From the NCBI GenBank assembly GCA_910576855.1, contig CAJTJP010000012.1:1-64000 (forward strand): a stretch of DNA of 64,000 nt, written 5' to 3'. The position numbers and the translations under genes were made by a program. The notes beneath the pieces are model-generated. The model made no database searches. It was not told where the DNA came from and saw only the letters and a list, made by a program, of their open reading frames with translations. The DNA is from Erysipelotrichales bacterium. GTDB taxonomy: Bacteria > Bacillota_I > Bacilli_A > Erysipelotrichales > Erysipelotrichaceae. Positions 62,001 through 64,000 of this stretch are shown in pieces; position 1 is the stretch's first letter, and the number at the start of each line of letters is the position of its first letter.

Positions 62001-64000
62001 AACATCAATACTGTTTATTTCTTCTTGTGTCAGTTGTACAGTCGGTGTATAGCAATCCTTCCATGTATTGCCGCCGTCTAAACTGTAGCTCCATGTTACC
62101 TGAGTACTCTGAAGCTGTTTCGACAACACGATTTTTCCTGCATTGGCACCGTCGAAAGAGAAGGTCGCAATTCTTGAATCCACTTCACCGAGGATCGCCT
62201 GTGCCACTACCGGCACTTCTTTATATTGAACCGTATTGGAGAAGGTTGCACTTTTAGCTTTATTCAAAGTCTCATTTTGAAGCATCAACAGCTGTGCTTT
62301 ATATTCAGGTGCAGTAATTTTTGTTCCGATTCTGCGTGTTAAATCATACATCGGAAGCGGATTCCAAGTCATGACGTCCGCAACCTCTTCAGCTAAGCTC
62401 ATCAATTCGGCCTGTGTCATGCCTGATCTGGAATCGATCGCCATATTGATAACACCTAACCACGCATCAAGATTGATAATTTCCTGATCCAATGCATCAT
62501 GATAAATCTGATCCAACATATCCCAATCAGTATTATATACATTTGCCAATAACAGAATCAATTCTGCTTGTTCATATTTTTCATATTCGTTTTGTGCTTC
62601 CTGTGCTAAGAAGAAATAAGAAGCTGATTTGATGGAACCGCCGTTAGTCGCATAATAGCCGCCGCTGCCCCAGCCGTTCGGCATATATCCCAGCGGTGAG
62701 GTATTTGCCCAGCCGGTCGTAACAACACTGTTTGCCAGCTGCCATGCCATTTTGCCGCCGCCGGCATGATACATATAAATATAGGCACAGTGTCCCGGTT
62801 GACCTACCGTACTTGTCGGCCAGCCCCAAACACCCCACAGGTTAGCAGCTGTCTTAGAAAGACCGCCGCAGACAGCTCCTTCTTCAAATACGATCCACAG
62901 CTTCGGTTTTCCCGACTGATACGGAACACCGTATTTTGATAAGTTATATTTTGCATCCCATTTGGCATAGTTCGCCTGAGAATAATATTGCGGTCTGTAA
63001 TAGCTGTATCCAAATGTATACTTCATATATTTATACGGATTGAAGCGATCGTTTGCGCTTGACCATTTCTTTGAATAATCATTCAGCCATAAAATTTCTT
63101 CATCATCGATATTTACATGCATCAGCCAGCGCATTTCCTCAACCGTCAATTGTTCAAATACAGCTCGATTGTCCAACTTATTATTTTGATACATGCTCTT
63201 ATAAATTTCATATCGCTTTAACGCATTGGAGTATTGATTGCCTCCGATCCATAAACCGATACCGCTTGAGTGTGATAAGGACAAGGATAACATCATCTTT
63301 AAATAGACATCCTTGCATTTTATTCCTGCAGTACCGCCGAGTGCCGCAGTTTCATCTGTCAAATCTGCTTTATGTGCTTGATAAACGGTACTCAATACCT
63401 CTAACGCTCTCATATAAGAACCTAAAGGTCTTCCTCCTACTGTCCATAAACGTAATGCTTCTTCATTGTTTAAGAACCATTCTAATGTTTCTTTATTTTT
63501 TTCGTTGGCGTCAATGAAATTACGCAGGTTATATTGTCCTACGCGATTAATTAAATCTCTTTGAAGCAATGTCAGCTTTATATCGTCTTGAACAGGACCC
63601 CCTGTATATTTAGACTTGATTTCGGCATCCAATTCTGCAACTGTTCTCGTTACATTTTCATTATAGCCTTCCTTGATCAGCTTAGCATCTGCCCATACTG
63701 CATGGTCAGACCCATTGCTGCCGTTGTCATTTGCATATAATCTGATAAAATTGGCATCTCTGATATCAATTGTAACCTTTACTGCATTATTGTTACCCTT
63801 TATTGCCGTCGGATTTTCCGAAGTCTTTAAATTCCATGTCTTACCGTCTGCTGAGGTATAAATATAGAATTTAACACCGTTTCCGTTTCCTCCAGCTGTA
63901 GTATTTAAACCATAATAGGTAGTAAAATAATCATAATCCTTATATTCACTGATATCATAGTCTACCGTTGACGTCGCATGAGCCCAAATACCTTTTTTAA
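59028..64000 (-). CDS. Giant surface protein: NPCBM, transglutaminase-like, F5/8C and Ig repeats; N-terminus beyond window
   Basis: The frame is open to the window edge: 1656 codons are visible and the start is missing. In order: an NPCBM-type carbohydrate-binding domain at about 1-110 (KKGIWAHATSTVDYDISEYK); a helical region; a transglutaminase-like segment with Cys about residue 376 (AVCGGLSKTAANLWGVWGWP) and His in GQPGHCAYIY; an Ig-like part; an F5/8C discoidin domain at about 780-900 (IDGNLNTAWQSKN, AKYVRFHCASI); at least eight Ig-like repeats of about 70 residues (TYTFTENGTFTFEF, then WIDK); a Ser/Thr/Lys/Pro spacer; and a C-terminal membrane helix with KKKS. No LPXTG is seen. It is probably a host-glycan-binding surface enzyme. 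Confidence 0.88.
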   Translation of the reverse strand, partial: KKGIWAHATSTVDYDISEYKDYDYFTTYYGLNTTAGGNGNGVKFYIYTSADGKTWNLKTSENPTAIKGNNNAVKVTIDIRDANFIRLYANDNGSNGSDHAVWADAKLIKEGYNENVTRTVAELDAEIKSKYTGGPVQDDIKLTLLQRDLINRVGQYNLRNFIDANEKNKETLEWFLNNEEALRLWTVGGRPLGSYMRALEVLSTVYQAHKADLTDETAALGGTAGIKCKDVYLKMMLSLSLSHSSGIGLWIGGNQYSNALKRYEIYKSMYQNNKLDNRAVFEQLTVEEMRWLMHVNIDDEEILWLNDYSKKWSSANDRFNPYKYMKYTFGYSYYRPQYYSQANYAKWDAKYNLSKYGVPYQSGKPKLWIVFEEGAVCGGLSKTAANLWGVWGWPTSTVGQPGHCAYIYMYHAGGGKMAWQLANSVVTTGWANTSPLGYMPNGWGSGGYYATNGGSIKSASYFFLAQEAQNEYEKYEQAELILLLANVYNTDWDMLDQIYHDALDQEIINLDAWLGVINMAIDSRSGMTQAELMSLAEEVADVMTWNPLPMYDLTRRIGTKITAPEYKAQLLMLQNETLNKAKSATFSNTVQYKEVPVVAQAILGEVDSRIATFSFDGANAGKIVLSKQLQSTQVTWSYSLDGGNTWKDCYTPTVQLTQEEINSIDVNKDIKVHIVGLPREDKNIYTINITKGVFPTASVSTSDEENRIYGVTDLMEWTLDPSGEWTSFAESNPLFTGNKKVYVRLKATGTNTTSDAVHYTFTENIIDDKQAYIPSKNLSVITASSTSSGDKNNLIDGNLNTAWQSKNVPAYVDIELDRARYVNALDFTWDKNAVMGGSLPYGHPKNVTVFVSMDGNDWQTATTASLPEMLSKKTLTFDPIQAKYVRFHCASIHASIVNNLAISEIKLYEDLTVDDTPYAEISYNIIKTTNKNVTAELVNPTKDITVTNNSGKTSYTFTKNGTFTFEFVDKQGHKGSSTATVDWIDKTPPELNVTYSTTEPTNEDVVASLSFTKPVTILTKDVEIATNADKSQTITFLENDSFTLEFKDALGNIGTKTVSVDWIDKEDPTSEFTYSTTDITDKEVVATLDPSEPVRVLNNDGKDTYTFTENGTFTFEFEDMVGNQGTATANVYWIKKVPQISVSYSTKKATNKDVKVTLNLEEGYRIMNNGGKNVYTFTDSGEFAFEYLDEDNMMGRYPVKVDWIDKVDPTGEFTFSTKKPTNKTVVATLKPSEKVKITNNGGKDTYSFTKNGSFTFEFEDMVGNKGTATAKVNWIDREKPTATFDYDIKTLTNKNVVVTLKPNKKVTILNNGGKNTYTFKKNGEFVFEFIDAAGNKNTASAKVNWIDKTPPKATIEYNSKGGINDPVTATLRPAEDVTIINNNGENTYTFTENGTFTFEFTDKVGNKGTAVAKVDWIGKEVIKPKPDTKPSKPTKPSADKKPTDTSNKKNDYVAEANKPFYNTITPDTSNSDNVYKELTSGGNSNLIAKIPQEILKKYNNASLSYETLTLTDSQKERYGKDSEIYELRLETKDKKEIDVKQEEIEQKLQLDPNKKFVAVYQITADGSIVRLNHELGENNELVFKSNGLGKYIISYQTDDDANDTNVPTNEGITKPSMSEDESNSLGDTIMNYLPYIIGGLVIIIGGSMFFILKKKS

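Noticed and set aside
59028-63632. Start of the giant surface protein at 63632
   Set aside because: That start is a TTG inside an open frame that continues to the window edge with an NPCBM-type domain.
1-64000. tRNA or rRNA genes
   Set aside because: None recognised on either strand.

Overview
The window looks like chromosomal DNA of a low-GC, Gram-positive, gut-type Firmicute, most probably of the Erysipelotrichales lineage. This is inferred from gene style: NPCBM/F5-8C/Ig-repeat surface proteins, LCP-family glycan ligase, c-di-AMP receptor DarA, a YtrA-type ABC operon, a Mn riboswitch with mntP and NusG-paralogue-controlled capsule operons. Strong Shine-Dalgarno sites precede nearly every gene. 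The two ends of the window cut through two very large surface proteins, both on the minus strand (1-4121 and 59028-64000).

Left part (1-7.8 kb): a secreted RCC1/Ig-repeat protein, an ECF-like sigma factor carrying a membrane-anchored C-terminal domain, a small XRE-type regulator set between G-rich non-coding tracts, and an IS1595-like insertion.

Capsule/exopolysaccharide locus 1 (7.9-24 kb, minus strand): a tyrosine recombinase gene flanked by a perfect 24-nt inverted repeat (22822-22845 and 23942-23965), two NusG paralogues with a 71-aa protein between them, a leader with an intrinsic terminator (21470-21529), then DegT aminotransferase, initiating sugar-phosphate transferase, glycosyltransferases, UDP-glucose dehydrogenase, Wzy-like polymerase, UDP-glucuronate-epimerase-like protein, acetyltransferase, Wzx flippase, a broken acyltransferase and an MBOAT/DHHW O-acylation pair. 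This reads as a phase-variable, processively antiterminated glycan operon.

Middle (24-34.4 kb): yybP-ykoY Mn2+ riboswitch and mntP, a lipoprotein, nagA, an AlbA_2 (Schlafen-like)/ATPase regulator preceded by seven copies of a short motif at 20-21-bp spacing, a duplicated ABC-transporter module around a YtrA-type GntR repressor with a recognisable operator, and a histidine phosphatase.

Accessory island (34.4-38.8 kb): a helical unknown protein coupled to a frameshifted XRE regulator, a small XRE protein, short direct repeats and a gene remnant, a DUF3990 (ADP-ribosyltransferase-like) plus HTH toxin-antitoxin-like pair with palindromic operators, and a type III (RNA-antitoxin) system whose two 53-nt repeats and terminator precede a TenpN/ToxN-like toxin gene. 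The housekeeping gene darA follows.

Capsule locus 2 (39.3-57.2 kb, plus strand): a LoaP-type NusG paralogue, near-identical copies of the locus-1 aminotransferase and sugar transferase, glycosyltransferases, four enzymes matching the WbpA/B/E/D route to UDP-2,3-diacetamido-2,3-dideoxyglucuronate, Wzy and Wzx candidates, an unknown secreted protein, a repeat-containing GH25 lysozyme and an LCP ligase. The shared 1.72-kb segment (19734-21454 and 40194-41914) makes a large inverted repeat around 18.7 kb, so homologous recombination could exchange the two loci's downstream cassettes. A MATE transporter with a structured leader lies between locus 2 and the terminal surface protein.

The most noteworthy candidates are the recombinase-bounded invertible switch in front of locus 1, the type III TA system, the 20.5-bp-periodic operator array, and the antiterminator/terminator architecture of locus 1. 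All assignments rest on reading the sequence; no database search was run.
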